A stretch of DNA of 64,000 nt from Ziziphus jujuba (lineage: Eukaryota; Streptophyta; Magnoliopsida; Rosales; Rhamnaceae): contig NC_083382.1 of the NCBI RefSeq assembly GCF_031755915.1, positions 27,814,001 through 27,878,000 of the forward strand, written 5' to 3'. Positions within the stretch are counted from its first letter, which is position 1, and every line of letters begins with the position of its first letter. Both the position numbers and the translations under genes were made by a program. The notes beneath the pieces are model-generated. The model did no database searches and was not told the DNA's origin. It saw only the letters and a list, made by a program, of their open reading frames with translations. Shown here in pieces: positions 21,384-32,377 of the stretch.

Positions 21384-24342
21384 TGTCAGGACCCGTCCAA
21401 AATTCCTCACCGGAACCCTAGACAAGCCCTGATCCCAGGGAAACCCTACCGGACCCTCCAATGGAAAATCCGGCAGAACCTCCCCTAAGGGTTGGACTTA
21501 CCACAAATTTCCTGCACTGAAAACACATTTCTATATTCATCCCCTTATTCCTCCCACTTTACTACAAGTTGATTCCACAAATTTACAGCACTCCAAATGA
21601 ATAACAGTAAATCAGTGCATAATTAATACTAAATGTCCAATACAGTATACAGAGCATTATACAAATAAATATGAAATTAATACGATGACAGATAAAGAAG
21701 TAATACAAGATGGAGAGGAAAAAGGGAAGAAATGCTTCTTGGACTTTCAGCAACGAACTGAGACGTCGGGCTCGCCCCGAACGATCAACGTCTCCCAACC
21801 TGGACCTAGGGGAACGGAATTTAAAAACGTGAGATGCTAATCATCTCAGTGAGTGACCCTATCTACTGTACACCTTTAATATTTATAATATAACAAATAA
21901 AGAAATTTAATTAATACCAACAATTAATTAAATAAATAAATAATAATAACAATTGAAGTAATACTTTCTCTCAAAACCTTCACTATTCACTCCGTTGGAA
22001 ATGTTCCCCTTTTAAAATATTTTCACAAAACCCGATATTCGTATTTCCCAAAAACCAAGGGATCCAATTAATTTAATAAACAATAGATAAATACCCCAAA
22101 TATAAATAAAAGTAATAAATTATAATAAATAATTTTTGAACACTTTGGGATTTGAAATTTCTATCCGAAAATTTATACTTGATGCACCACACCATATATC
22201 AGTGATGCCCTCTGATACCCAGCATCCTGAGCACCGACTGGTGGGGAGGTTAAAGAGAGAAACTTGCATATGGCGCTTCGGCTTCCAGACAGCGCCGCTG
22301 CTGAAACCGTCATCCCGGCCAAGGAGGGGGGCGGCTATGTGCACTATATAAAACTTGCCTGCCCTCGGTCAAATGACAACTCACGGGAGACATAATAACT
22401 TGCGCGCTAAACCACATATATACCGGAACACCAATACTGTATGAGTGCGTCTAAAATAATTATTAAATCTCTTAATTATTATCGTACCGATTTTCCAAAA
22501 ATCACCGTGGGAAATATATCAGTTTTCAATTTCACCATCCCACATATTTTCCTTTAACATACCCGGTACGAAACCATCGATAACAATATAAAAATAATTT
22601 TTTTCGTAACACAAAATCCATCAAATAATATTCCACGGGCATAATTATCAAATTTGAAACCACCAATTTAAACAAATAATTTCCTTAAAATATTTAAACC
22701 AATTATGCCCAAAAATAATATTAAAACCACATATGATTTATTATTGAAAATACCTTGCTCATGCGTAATAAATAAAATTAAATCATAATAAAATAATAAT
22801 TTTTCACAATTATTATTAAATTGCACCACATGAGCATAATTTCAAATATCAATTATACACCAATTAAATATAATTAATTGCCCCAAAATATTTTTAAAGG
22901 TGGGTCACTCACCTGGAACAGGCAATTAAACCATGATCCACCATAGGATCAATTCCACAACGCACACGTGCTCCTAGAACAACGATTCACACACAGTCAA
23001 ATAAATTAATATTTTATTCGGATAAATAATACCCGGTACCCGGGGAGTCTAACACAAACGTTAACCAAGATTGACAAATTATATACCGAATCGAAGCTTG
23101 AGTGACGAGGATCACGAATCCGGTCTTACTTCCCGGAGATCGGACCGGTGGTGGCCGGAATCTCGCCGGAAAGCTCTCGGCCTTTAGAGCCTTGATTCTC
23201 CCAAACCGTCGCGAATTGGAGAAAAAGGACACCGGATTTGGATTTAGGGGGTCGGAATTAGTGGGGAAGGATCAGCGGTGCAACTGGGTACTGGCCGGAA
23301 TAGTGATTTCCGGCGAGCCGCCACGGTCATCGGCAACCATCGCCGGCGACGGCGCGTCCGGTGGCCAATGGCTGAGATTTTTGGGGGTTTTGTAGATCAA
23401 GGGGAGAGGGTTCCAACGGGACCGGCGGTGAGGTAAACGGAGGCCGGACAGCGAAGAAATCTGGGTTTGAAGATTTTCGGTCCTTCGCCGGAAAATACAC
23501 CGATCCCAGCGCATTGAAGGTCCGGTGGCCGTGAAATTTGGTGGGCTGACCGAAAATGAGGAGGTGGTGAGGGGTGGCTGGCGCGTGTGGCTTGAAAATG
23601 GCCGGAAATGGGTCAAACGGCGGTGGCCGGTGGTGGAGGGGAAAAATCACCGTCGCCGGAAAACGCTCTGATCCGGGCGCGTCGCTGGTTGGTTGGCCGT
23701 GAGATTTGGGTGGTCAGTCGAAAATGGAGAGGCGCCCCTGCCTGGCCGGGGCGTGTGGCCCTCCGGTGGTAGGACGGTGGCCAACAGGTGGTGGCCAGTC
23801 GTTTCTCTCTCTAGCTCTCTCTCCTTCTCTCCTTCCCCCGCCGTTTTGCCAAAATAAAAGCCACCGTGGGTGACACTCTTCACCCACGTGGACCTCTCAG
23901 ACGTCGACACGTGGTGTTTTCCTATTCATCGATTCAAAAATATTAAAATATTACGATAGTCGGAAAACTTCACACGTCCATAACTTTTTAACCAGATGTC
24001 CAATTAAGCATGCCACTAGTCTATGAACTCGTATCGACGAGCACTTTACAACCATACAAAAGTCAAAGCAAAATTCTACAACCATAAAAAGTCAACTCCC
24101 AGCACCTTTTGGACAATTTGAATCTCGACTTGTTTTGCCCATATCTTTCAAACCGTAGTTCCGTTTTCAACTTGCTACTAGTCTACGAACTCGTGCCAAC
24201 GTGTACTTCATAATGGTACCTCAGTCAACCTAGAATTCCATCCGAGTCAAAAAGTCAACTTTTGACCCCTTGGTCAACGGTCAATGGTCACCCTTGGTCA
24301 AATTTGAGAAAATTCCAGTGTACTTCGGGATGGGATGTTACA
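21384..24342 (-). mobile_element. Solo LTR D (2,959 bp)
   Basis: Same family and orientation as LTR A: the plus strand starts TGTCAGGACCCGTCC and ends GGGATGTTACA. The flanks are atagg (21379-21383) and atagc (24343-24347), a 5-bp target duplication with one mismatch. A GC-rich segment (23110-23900) gives long open frames on both strands, but these look like composition effects. No internal retroelement region adjoins either end. Confidence 0.85.
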
Positions 24343-25468
24343 ATAGCGGTATTGGACCAAATTCCCCTTTCTGTTTTCATAAGAAAAAGTTTCGTGTTTC
24401 ATGGATAAGGTTTAGATTGATTACAATGATATATTATCAATAATATATTTATCTATATATATATATATATGATATTTAATATATATTTTGATATATTTAT
24501 TTAGTAGTTTTAGTATTATTTTTTTAATATTTTTATAACTAAGTTATCTATTTCTATCAAAATTTATTAAAGTCCATCAATGTCTATTAAAATTCACCAT
24601 GAATGTTTATCAAAATCTTTTATAAAAGTTTGTTAAAATCCTCTATATTTCTGTAAACTTTATAAAAGTAAATAGAAGTTCACAAAACTCTAAAAAAGAT
24701 ATTCATTTAAAAAAAATTATAAAAACCATCGATCTAAAAAAACCTATAAAATCTAGATTGAATATATTTAATAAGTTAAAATTTTATAAAAATTAACATT
24801 ATATAATTTATAAAAATAATAAGTGATTTACTTAAAAAAAATAGCCTATAAAAGTCATTAACTTAACACCAAAAGGAAAAATAAATAAATAAATAAAAAT
24901 AAAAATAAAAATGTTTTAAAATCTAAAGTGGATACTGTCAATAAGCTAAAATATTAAAAAAAAAAAATACTATAATTTATGAAAATAATAGTTACCATAT
25001 TTTTATAGATGTCATATATTTTTTTAATTGACATTATGTTGGCCAATATATCTCAAGGCAGTTTGCTTATTTTATCCTTTCCCATAGTGATAAAATTTTG
25101 CCTTCAAAAATAAAGATAAACAATTAGAATATGATGTAGCTTATACATTGTAATTTCTCAATGAAAGAATAGTTACTTCAAAAATATGCTAAAATTATAT
25201 GTTTGAGCATATTGTGAACAAAATATGTACAAGAAAAGAGGAATATACAGCTCAAAAAGTGAATGGTCATGTGAGGGTAAACTTGTAAGTTTCGTGCCTA
25301 AGGAACCCTTTTATCTTTCAAACTTTATCAATTATGATATGGCACTTTCAAAATTTTATTGACATCTAAGTTTTTGTGTTTCATTAGCATTTATTATTAA
25401 CAACAAGATGTAAATTTCCATTTCCAACCATTTGTTCATCCAGTTTCTATAAACTATCCAATATATTT
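24343..25468. other. AT-rich DNA with degenerate short repeats
   Basis: No gene seen. From about 24555 to 24700 there are loosely repeated phrases of the type tctatcaaaattt, tctattaaaattc and tttgttaaaatcc, suggesting a decayed short tandem repeat or MITE. The rest is AT-rich without recognisable structure. Confidence 0.5.
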
Positions 25469-26070
25469 GAAGGTATTATATAACATGGTTACAACTGCTT
25501 TAAATTAATTTTAATTTTCTTTTATATTTTTTAAATTTATACCAAATCATGAAATTTGGAAATATAATTTGTAATGTACGGTGTAACAATAACATTTGAA
25601 ATAATTTATTCACTTTTCTAAACATAAAAAAAAAAAATCTTAAATATTTATGTTGTTTTTTTGGCTCAAATATTATATATATATATATGTTATTTAAAGG
25701 TTTGGCATAACAAATTACTAAACATATCAATATATAATATGCATCAAATAAATGAGAAAAAATGGAATTATATCATACTAATTAATTCTATTTTTGACCC
25801 AATTTTTATTTTTATAAGTTTTTGATTAAAATATTATTTAATAAAATAAACTAAAGTGATCTTATAAGTTTTCGAAGGCATTTCATAACACGGTTACAAC
25901 TGCTTTAAATTAATTTTAATTTTCTTTTATATTTCTTAAATTTATACCCAATCATGAAATTTGGAAATATAATTTCTAATGTACAGTGTAACAATAACAT
26001 TTGACATAATTTATTTACTTTTCTAAACATAAAAAAAAAATCTTAAATATTTATTTATTTTTTTTGCTCA

Positions 26071-26114
<44 letters not shown>

Positions 26115-26285
26115 TTTAAAGATTTGGCATAAAAAATTATTAAACATATCAATATATAATATGCATCAAATAAATGAGAAAAAAATGGAATTATATCATA
26201 TTAATTAATTCTATTTTTGACCCAATTTTTATTTTTATAAGTTTTTGATTAAAATATTTAATAAAATAAAATAAAGTGATCTTAT
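25469..26285. repeat. Direct tandem duplication, unit about 405 bp
   Basis: Copy 1 (25469-25873) and copy 2 (25874 to about 26285) share gttacaactgctttaaatta, catgaaatttggaaatataa, tgtaacaataacatttga and aagtgatcttat in the same order. They differ by about 5% plus the length of a (TA)n tract (25673-25689 against 26077-26111). Nothing coding was found. Confidence 0.85.
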
Positions 26286-26504
26286 TTCATCATTTTGATT
26301 AAGCTTGCACAACTATGGAAGCTAGAGGAGAAGCGTAGAAAGTAGGAATCTTAGAGAGTTTGAGAGAATATAAGTATTTGTATTACTTATAGAAATATTG
26401 GATGTATTACAAATGAAGGCACATATCATAAGGATCTGCAATATTCTAAATATGTACATTTGCTATTTATCTAGTTAAAGTCAAGATTATTTTAGGCTTA
26501 TAAT

Positions 26505-26650
26505 CTCTAGCAATATATCAGATGAAGGCACATATCACACTTGTTATAATCTCTAACAATATATCAGATGAAGGCACATATCATACTTGTTATAATCTCT
26601 AACAATATATCAGGCACATATTACACTTGTTATAATCTCTAACAATATAT
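26505..26650 (+). repeat. Short tandem repeat, about 51-bp unit
   Basis: Three units of aatctctaacaatatatcag followed by atgaaggcacatatcacact and tgttat, the last shortened. The phrase tgttataatctctaacaata recurs at 27583-27604, beyond the array. Confidence 0.75.
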
Positions 26651-26818
26651 CACAAGGACTATATGTGCCTTCAGACTATATGAAGACACATATCACACTT
26701 ATTACAAATGAAGGCATATATCATAAGGATCTATAATATTTTGAATATGTACACTTATTATTTATCTACCTAAATTCAAGATTATTCTAAGCTTATAATC
26801 TCAAACAATATATCAGAT

Positions 26819-26822
<4 letters not shown>

Positions 26823-26883
<61 letters not shown>
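26823..26883. repeat. (TA)n microsatellite
   Basis: About 61 bp of uninterrupted TA repeat. Similar tracts lie at 19049-19090, 26077-26111, 30499-30534, 31103-31137 and 40865-40910. Confidence 0.95.
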
Positions 26884-26885
<2 letters not shown>

Positions 26886-27127
26886 GAATGTAGTATGAAT
26901 TCAGGATAAGTCTGTTTACCCAGTTAGATAGATTTGAAGCTGTTTTAGAGTATCAGATTTTGTAAACACAGCATTTTGAAGGCCTATAGTGTATGGTCAG
27001 ATCTGATAGTATTTAGTTGGTAAGAATTAAATCTTTAAATCCGGCATCTATTTGCAAATGCTTAACGTGGAGTTATGCATCTTTATAATTGGTTTCTTGT
27101 ATAGACGAATTAATCTCAAATCCGTTC

Positions 27128-27340
27128 AGAACAACTTGTAATTATCTTTTGTAGCGTCTCACCATTAATGCCAACCAAAGTCAACTTGAGAATTGAAATC
27201 TTTTCTAATCCTGTGAATCCCTTAGGTAGCTCGATTTGACACCCATAAAGTTCCAAGTGTATTAGAATTGAACAGCTCCATATAGAATTTGAAAATTTGA
27301 AAGAAAGGTAGGGAATGATCTTAAAATATTTGAAAATCAA
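27128..27340 (-). pseudogene. F-box/FBD/LRR-like fragment
   Basis: The minus strand encodes a hydrophobic start, then ILIHLELYGCQIELPKGFTG and LEKISILKLTLVGINGETLQ, then KIITSCSE. The pattern of leucines with YGC, LP..F.GL..L..L.L..V.I....L..I...C matches the leucine-rich region of plant F-box/FBD proteins, ubiquitin-ligase substrate adaptors. Only about 65 codons are present, with no F-box or FBD part nearby and simple repeats on both sides. It is a fragment caught in repetitive DNA. Confidence 0.5.
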
Positions 27341-27786
27341 TTTTTGTATTCCAGCTAAAAAATCTATAAACTATTGTTTGTACAATTATCTTGATAATGA
27401 CTATCTTGTAAGATAATAACACCAATGTTATCTCTATCTTGTAGATAATAACATTAGTGTTATCTATATCTAATAGTTAGTCTTTATTTTTGTACTTAGC
27501 TCCCTTATAATTAATCTTTATCTTTATACTTAGCTTTTATCTTTGTAAGTCAATAAATATCTATATGTAGTAGTGACACACTTGTTATAATCTCTAACAA
27601 TATATCACAAGGACGATATTAAAGGAATTACTGCACCAAATATGGAAGAACTCTTTTTTTGGCTTTTTTTTTTTTTTCACATTCTATGTCTAATAAACGT
27701 TAACATGTTTAAGTCTTTCATAGGTGTGTGATAGCAATCAACTTGCATTGGACACCTTGAAAGAATTTGTAAGAGTGGAGAGGAAT

Positions 27787-27912
27787 TCAAAATTTAAAGT
27801 TTAAACATCTTACACTAGTGAAGGTGATCAATATCATTAGTGTTGATAGTTTTGAAGGTGATACTAATCACCTTCACTATTGTAAGATGTTTAAACTCTA
27901 AATTTTGAGTTC
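27787..27912. repeat. Hairpin-forming inverted repeat
   Basis: Arms of about 50 bp: aaagtttaaacatcttacac and agtgaaggtgat on the left, returning as atcaccttcact and gtaagatgtttaaact on the right. The loop of about 25 bp contains gtgttgatagtttt. The arms are almost perfect, so it is fairly young. Confidence 0.75.
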
Positions 27913-28165
27913 CATCCAATTTACACTTGTCATTTATCTATCTAAAGTCTAGATTATTTTAGATTTATCTATAAAATATTTATAAGAAATATTCTAGAGA
28001 TGATTATTCTCAGGGATTCCATCCTAGAACCTTTTTGAAATAATCTTTATAAATATCTTGTAAATAAGCCTAGAACAATCTAGACTTTAGTTGGATATAT
28101 GATAAGTATACATATCTAGAATATTATAGATGTTTGTGATATATGCCTTCATTTGTAACACATCT

Positions 28166-29005
28166 AAGAATTCTAACCTCTTTAGAATAATTAGGAATAA
28201 TATACAAATGATTAATCCAAATATAGATTATTCATCCTATAAAAATGCAAAGGATTTAAATTCTTTAACAAACTCAAACTATCAAGTACTTAAATTATTT
28301 ATCCTATTTTATATGGGTAATCATTTTAGTATTATGTTATTATGTACGAATGATATATGACTTTATATGTATAATATATACAATAATTTTCTCATCTAGA
28401 TTCCTAGATAAAATTTTGTCCGAGATAACATGTATATTTAAAAAGATACAAATGTATATATTTTTTTTTTTCTTTTACACGTGTATCCTTCAAGAATATG
28501 TGTTATTCTCTGAACAAAAATTTATATAGGATTTCCACATAGGAGAAAAATCATATATATATAGAGGTATTTTTTTTAGAAAGTTTATTTTATTTATCTA
28601 ATATACTGTCAACTTGGGTTTCCCTCACATGTTATTGGGCTTAGAATCAGCTGACTTATCACCAATAGTAAAGATTTTCTATAAATTCATGAATTTTGCA
28701 TAGAAAATATTTTTAAAAAAAATGTATTTCCCATTCGTAGATAGCAATGTTTTTAACTCATTCAATGTCAAGGATGATCCCTACTACCTTCAAAGGGAGG
28801 TTGCTTATTCCATCAGAATTCTTATCCATTTTTCTTTCAAGATTTAAGGGAATTAATGTAACCACAGCTAGCTTTTTAAACATTCAAGAAAAATGAAAAT
28901 ATATAATCAACTTCGATACATGATGCACCAATTCAAAAATCAAGCATTACATTATTTCTCTCTATCCCTTTTCTTTACCCCAATGATTATCCCACACTAA
29001 ACGCA
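28166..29005. other. AT-rich intergenic DNA, nothing recognised
   Basis: No coding frame, RNA gene or ordered repeat was recognised. Open stretches here are AT-rich and look random. Confidence 0.5.
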
Positions 29006-29009
29006 TAAT

Positions 29010-30140
29010 AAGTGAAAGACCAAAAATCCAATTAAATAAAAAAGTACAAAAAGCAAATCCAAACCCCAAACCAAAAAGCAAAAAAGATTAAAAAGTTCTC
29101 CACTTTCAACAGCAATGGTTAATCACCAAAGAATCAACCAAACAAAACCCAAACCCAGATAATTTCTTGGAAACCCATTACAAACCTGCACTAAAGACTT
29201 AATCAATAAGAGACCAAAAATCCAATTAAATAAAAAAGTACAAAGAGTAAATACGAATCCTGTGAAGATATAATCCACAAATGCATCTTGCAAAGATCTG
29301 GTGTATGCATGAAGTCAACATTTGGAGAAGACTCGAGCTAATTCAATGGATAAGCTTCAGAAGAGCAAAACGCATCGTTTCATTTACTTGGAAATAAAGA
29401 AGGGCAAAGCAGTCATTTCCAGCATATTGTAACAGAATAACGGCATAAGTTGGACGACGTCGTTTTGAAGCTGGTGTGTAATATATATATGCACAGAACT
29501 CTTTCCTTTCGACAGAAGGAAAAACAGAAATAACAGAAACCAGTCTTTTTCAAGCTTGTGAATGAGAGAAGAGCTCCAAGATTCTTCTTTACCTTTTCTT
29601 TAATTGTATTCTTTTCTGAGTGAGAAATAATCTCTAAGTGAGATTGAGTGATTGTTGAAAGGGTGTATAATGGGGCTTTGGATTTTGGTGTGTATGTTTT
29701 CTATGTGAAAACCTGTGTGTATACAAGAAGGGATAGTTTGTGTAACTACTGCAAGATCAATAAGAGACCAGAAGCTCTCACCGGAGCAACGAGGACGTAG
29801 GTCATCTTGACCGAACCTCGATAAATTGTATTGTGTTTGTTTTGTTCTGATTTCCTAACAAATCCAAAACCAAAAAGCAGAAAAGACTTTAAAGTTCTCT
29901 ATTTTCAACGGCAATGGTTAATCACCAAAGAATCAGCTTAACAAAACCTAAACCCAGATGATTTCTTGGAAACCCATTTCAAACCCGCAGGATCGAGCCA
30001 AACCCCAATGGTTTATCATCATTTATTTAGAGTCAATTAAACAAAGCGATTTCTTGGAAACTCATTTCAAACTCTGAAGACTTAATCCAAGCTCAAATCT
30101 AAAACACCAAAAAGATTATAAAGTTTCCCACTATCAACTA
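29010..30140. repeat. Diverged tandem repeat of about 190 bp, interrupted by a solo LTR
   Basis: Two units (29010-29206; 29207-29260 joined to 29866-30000) share gaccaaaaatccaattaaat, atggttaatcaccaaagaat and atttcttggaaacccat. A third, partial unit lies at about 30048-30150. The second unit contains the 600-bp LTR. No coding content was seen. Confidence 0.65.
29261..29860 (+). mobile_element. Solo LTR, 600 bp, Copia-like
   Basis: It begins TGTGAAGATATAATCC and ends TTTCCTAACA. Perfect 5-bp duplications aatcc lie at 29256-29260 and 29861-29865. A TATA-like tatatatatgc near 29482, a region rich in gtgagattgagtg, and the end ttgtgtttgttttgttctga are typical of Copia LTRs. Orientation is inferred from this. 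No internal domain remains. Confidence 0.85.
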
Positions 30141-30494
30141 TAATGGTTTATCGTCAATCATCGTTTTAAAGCATGAAATCCATTTGTAAAAGCAATTATT
30201 ATTTTAGAAATAACATGAAATCCATTTTTCTAAGGAGGCAAGAGCAAAGGGGGAGAATAAAAGTATTACTTGGAATTGATCACGGTGGCGATTGATAGTG
30301 GGTATGAAACTCTAAAACCCTGAATTGATCACTGAGGTGGCTATCAAACTCTGATGTTACTCTGCAATTGCAAGCTAATACTACAAACCCAAGATTTCTT
30401 TTCCTAAAAAGAAACGAAATAAAGAATGTCAAACGTAGAAAGTTTGAGAGCTTTGAATGAAATCTAATGGGGGAGACAACCACAATGCTGACAG

Positions 30495-30552
<58 letters not shown>

Positions 30553-30571
30553 GTTTACGTGCTCACTTGAT

Positions 30572-31100
30572 TAGGAATGGGAATATAGATCATGACATGG
30601 TGACATGACTAAAAAACGATACGAAGTTAATAGATTTGAGTTTATTATAAATAGGTTTTGGATCAAATTCGGATCAACCCATTTAACATTATTATTAACA
30701 TGTCAATTTCGGATTGACCCACTTAATCCGAAATTGACACAAAAATTGATCCGTTTTAATTAAATATGTCAATCTAATTCAATACAATTATAACTTGTTT
30801 AAATTATAACTTTAATATATTAAATTTTCCATTAATAAAACTTTAACTAATATTTTTTATTACTAAATTACAAATTTATTTAAAGTTGTATTATTAATTT
30901 TATTTTATTAATTAAAAAATTAAAATAATATTTGTTCACTTAAATATAATATGATAATACATGTATGGATATATGGACATTGAAAAAATAAAAATTAATA
31001 TGCCTAAGAGTATTGAAGATGTAGAAAATTAAAAATATGATTATTAATAAAAAAAATTTATATTATTTTTAGAGAAGTAGTATTAAGTTTATTATCTGGG

Positions 31101-31140
<40 letters not shown>

Positions 31141-31607
31141 AATTAACTATTATATGAGATTATTATATTATCATATCATATGTTATATTATTATATATAT
31201 GTAACTATAATTATATGATTTTACATATATATTTTAATTTTGAATTAATTAATGACTAATATTTTATATGAAATAATTAATTTAAAGAAGTTAATTTATT
31301 TAATTTGATAAATTTCGTGAAACGGATTAATTTTGTGTAAGTGGGTCAATATCGTGTAAATGGATTAATTTAGTATAAACAGATTAATTTCATGTAAAAA
31401 AAATCATGTTATCCAAATTGATCTATTTAATAAATGGATTATATAGATATCGAGTCAGGTTACCTGTTTGTTAAATGGATTGTATTTGAGTTGAAAATTT
31501 TTTATACGATTAATAAACGGATCCGAATTTGGATTGAGCAATTTTGACATAATTAATAAATGGATTGATATGAATACGATATACTGATAAGAATTACCAC
31601 TTCTAGA
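30572..31607. mobile_element. hAT-like non-autonomous element (about 1.04 kb)
   Basis: Ends taggaatgggaat and its inverted counterpart gaattaccacttcta form imperfect terminal repeats. The 8-bp flanks cacttgat (30563-30570) and gactttat (31608-31615) match at six of eight positions, the size hAT transposition makes. The interior has repeated ggatcaaattcggatcaa and aatggattaat phrases in both orientations and no coding frame. Confidence 0.6.
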
Positions 31608-32000
31608 CTTTATATATGACTTGGAAGAATGTGCCAAAAAGAAATTTTTGAATGGGATTCTAATTGATGAAAACAAAAAAAAACAAAAAAAAAAGGGATT
31701 TTATTTCTAATAGATAAGACTTAGGGTTTTTTTGAAAACTAACCATCCCGTAAATGGTTTTTTGAAGAATAGAAAAAAAAAATTTTTTTTTAAAAAACTA
31801 GCCACCTTTTAGGACATCCGGACTAAAATATCCTTTATTACTATTTTTTTTTTTTTAATCTTTTTTCCCTACCAAAACACTTATTTTCTCTGCTTTCCCT
31901 TTCCCTTTCCTTTTTGAAACACAGCAAGGCCTTCGAACACACTAGGGCTTTAGCTTTCCCATTTGAAACATTCCATTCAAACACAGCTAAGGCTTTCCTT

Positions 32001-32377
32001 TCCCTTTTGAAATAGACCATTTGACCCTACTCACAATTCCTTTCCTCCTATCCATTATTGAGGTTGAAGAACCAACCTCTTCTTTCACTAGTCCAAACTA
32101 CGAAGCTGAGGACCCAAAAATCTTCCTCCTTTTCCATTGTTGATGCTGCACAATCCAACTTCTTCAAAGGTTAGTTTCGCTCCCTTTTTCTTTTAGCCTT
32201 TCCCTTTCAAAATACACCATTCGACTCTACTCACAGTTCCTTTCTTTCGATTTGTTATTAAGGTTGTAGAAGCAACCTCTGCTTTCACAAGTCCAAACTA
32301 GGAAGCTCAGGACCTAGAAATCTTCCTCCTTTCCCGTTGTTTATGCTGTACAGTCCAACTTCTTCAAAGGTTAGTTT
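32001..32377 (+). repeat. Tandem-duplicated leader with repeated splice donor, 200-bp period
   Basis: Units 32001-32177 and 32201-32377 share ccctactcac, gcaacctct or ccaacctct, cactagtccaaacta, aagctgaggacc, aaatcttcctcct and end cttcttcaaaggttagttt. Each end contains AAG/GTTAGT, a plausible 5' splice site. They lie just inside the left terminal repeat, where the plus-strand gene promoter would be, so they may be alternative first exons. Confidence 0.65.

Larger units (their letters stand above)
26400..28165. mobile_element. Composite inverted-repeat element with internal copies
   Basis: The left end (26400-26500: ttacaaatgaaggcacatat, a variable middle, then aaagtcaagattattttagg) returns inverted at 28063-28162. 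Internal partial copies occur at about 26690-26800 and 27925-27985. The interior holds a 51-bp tandem repeat (26505-26650), a (TA)n tract (26823-26883), an F-box-type fragment (27128-27340) and a hairpin (27787-27912). The ends resemble a DNA-transposon terminal inverted repeat of about 100 bp, but I saw no clear target duplication. Confidence 0.5.
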
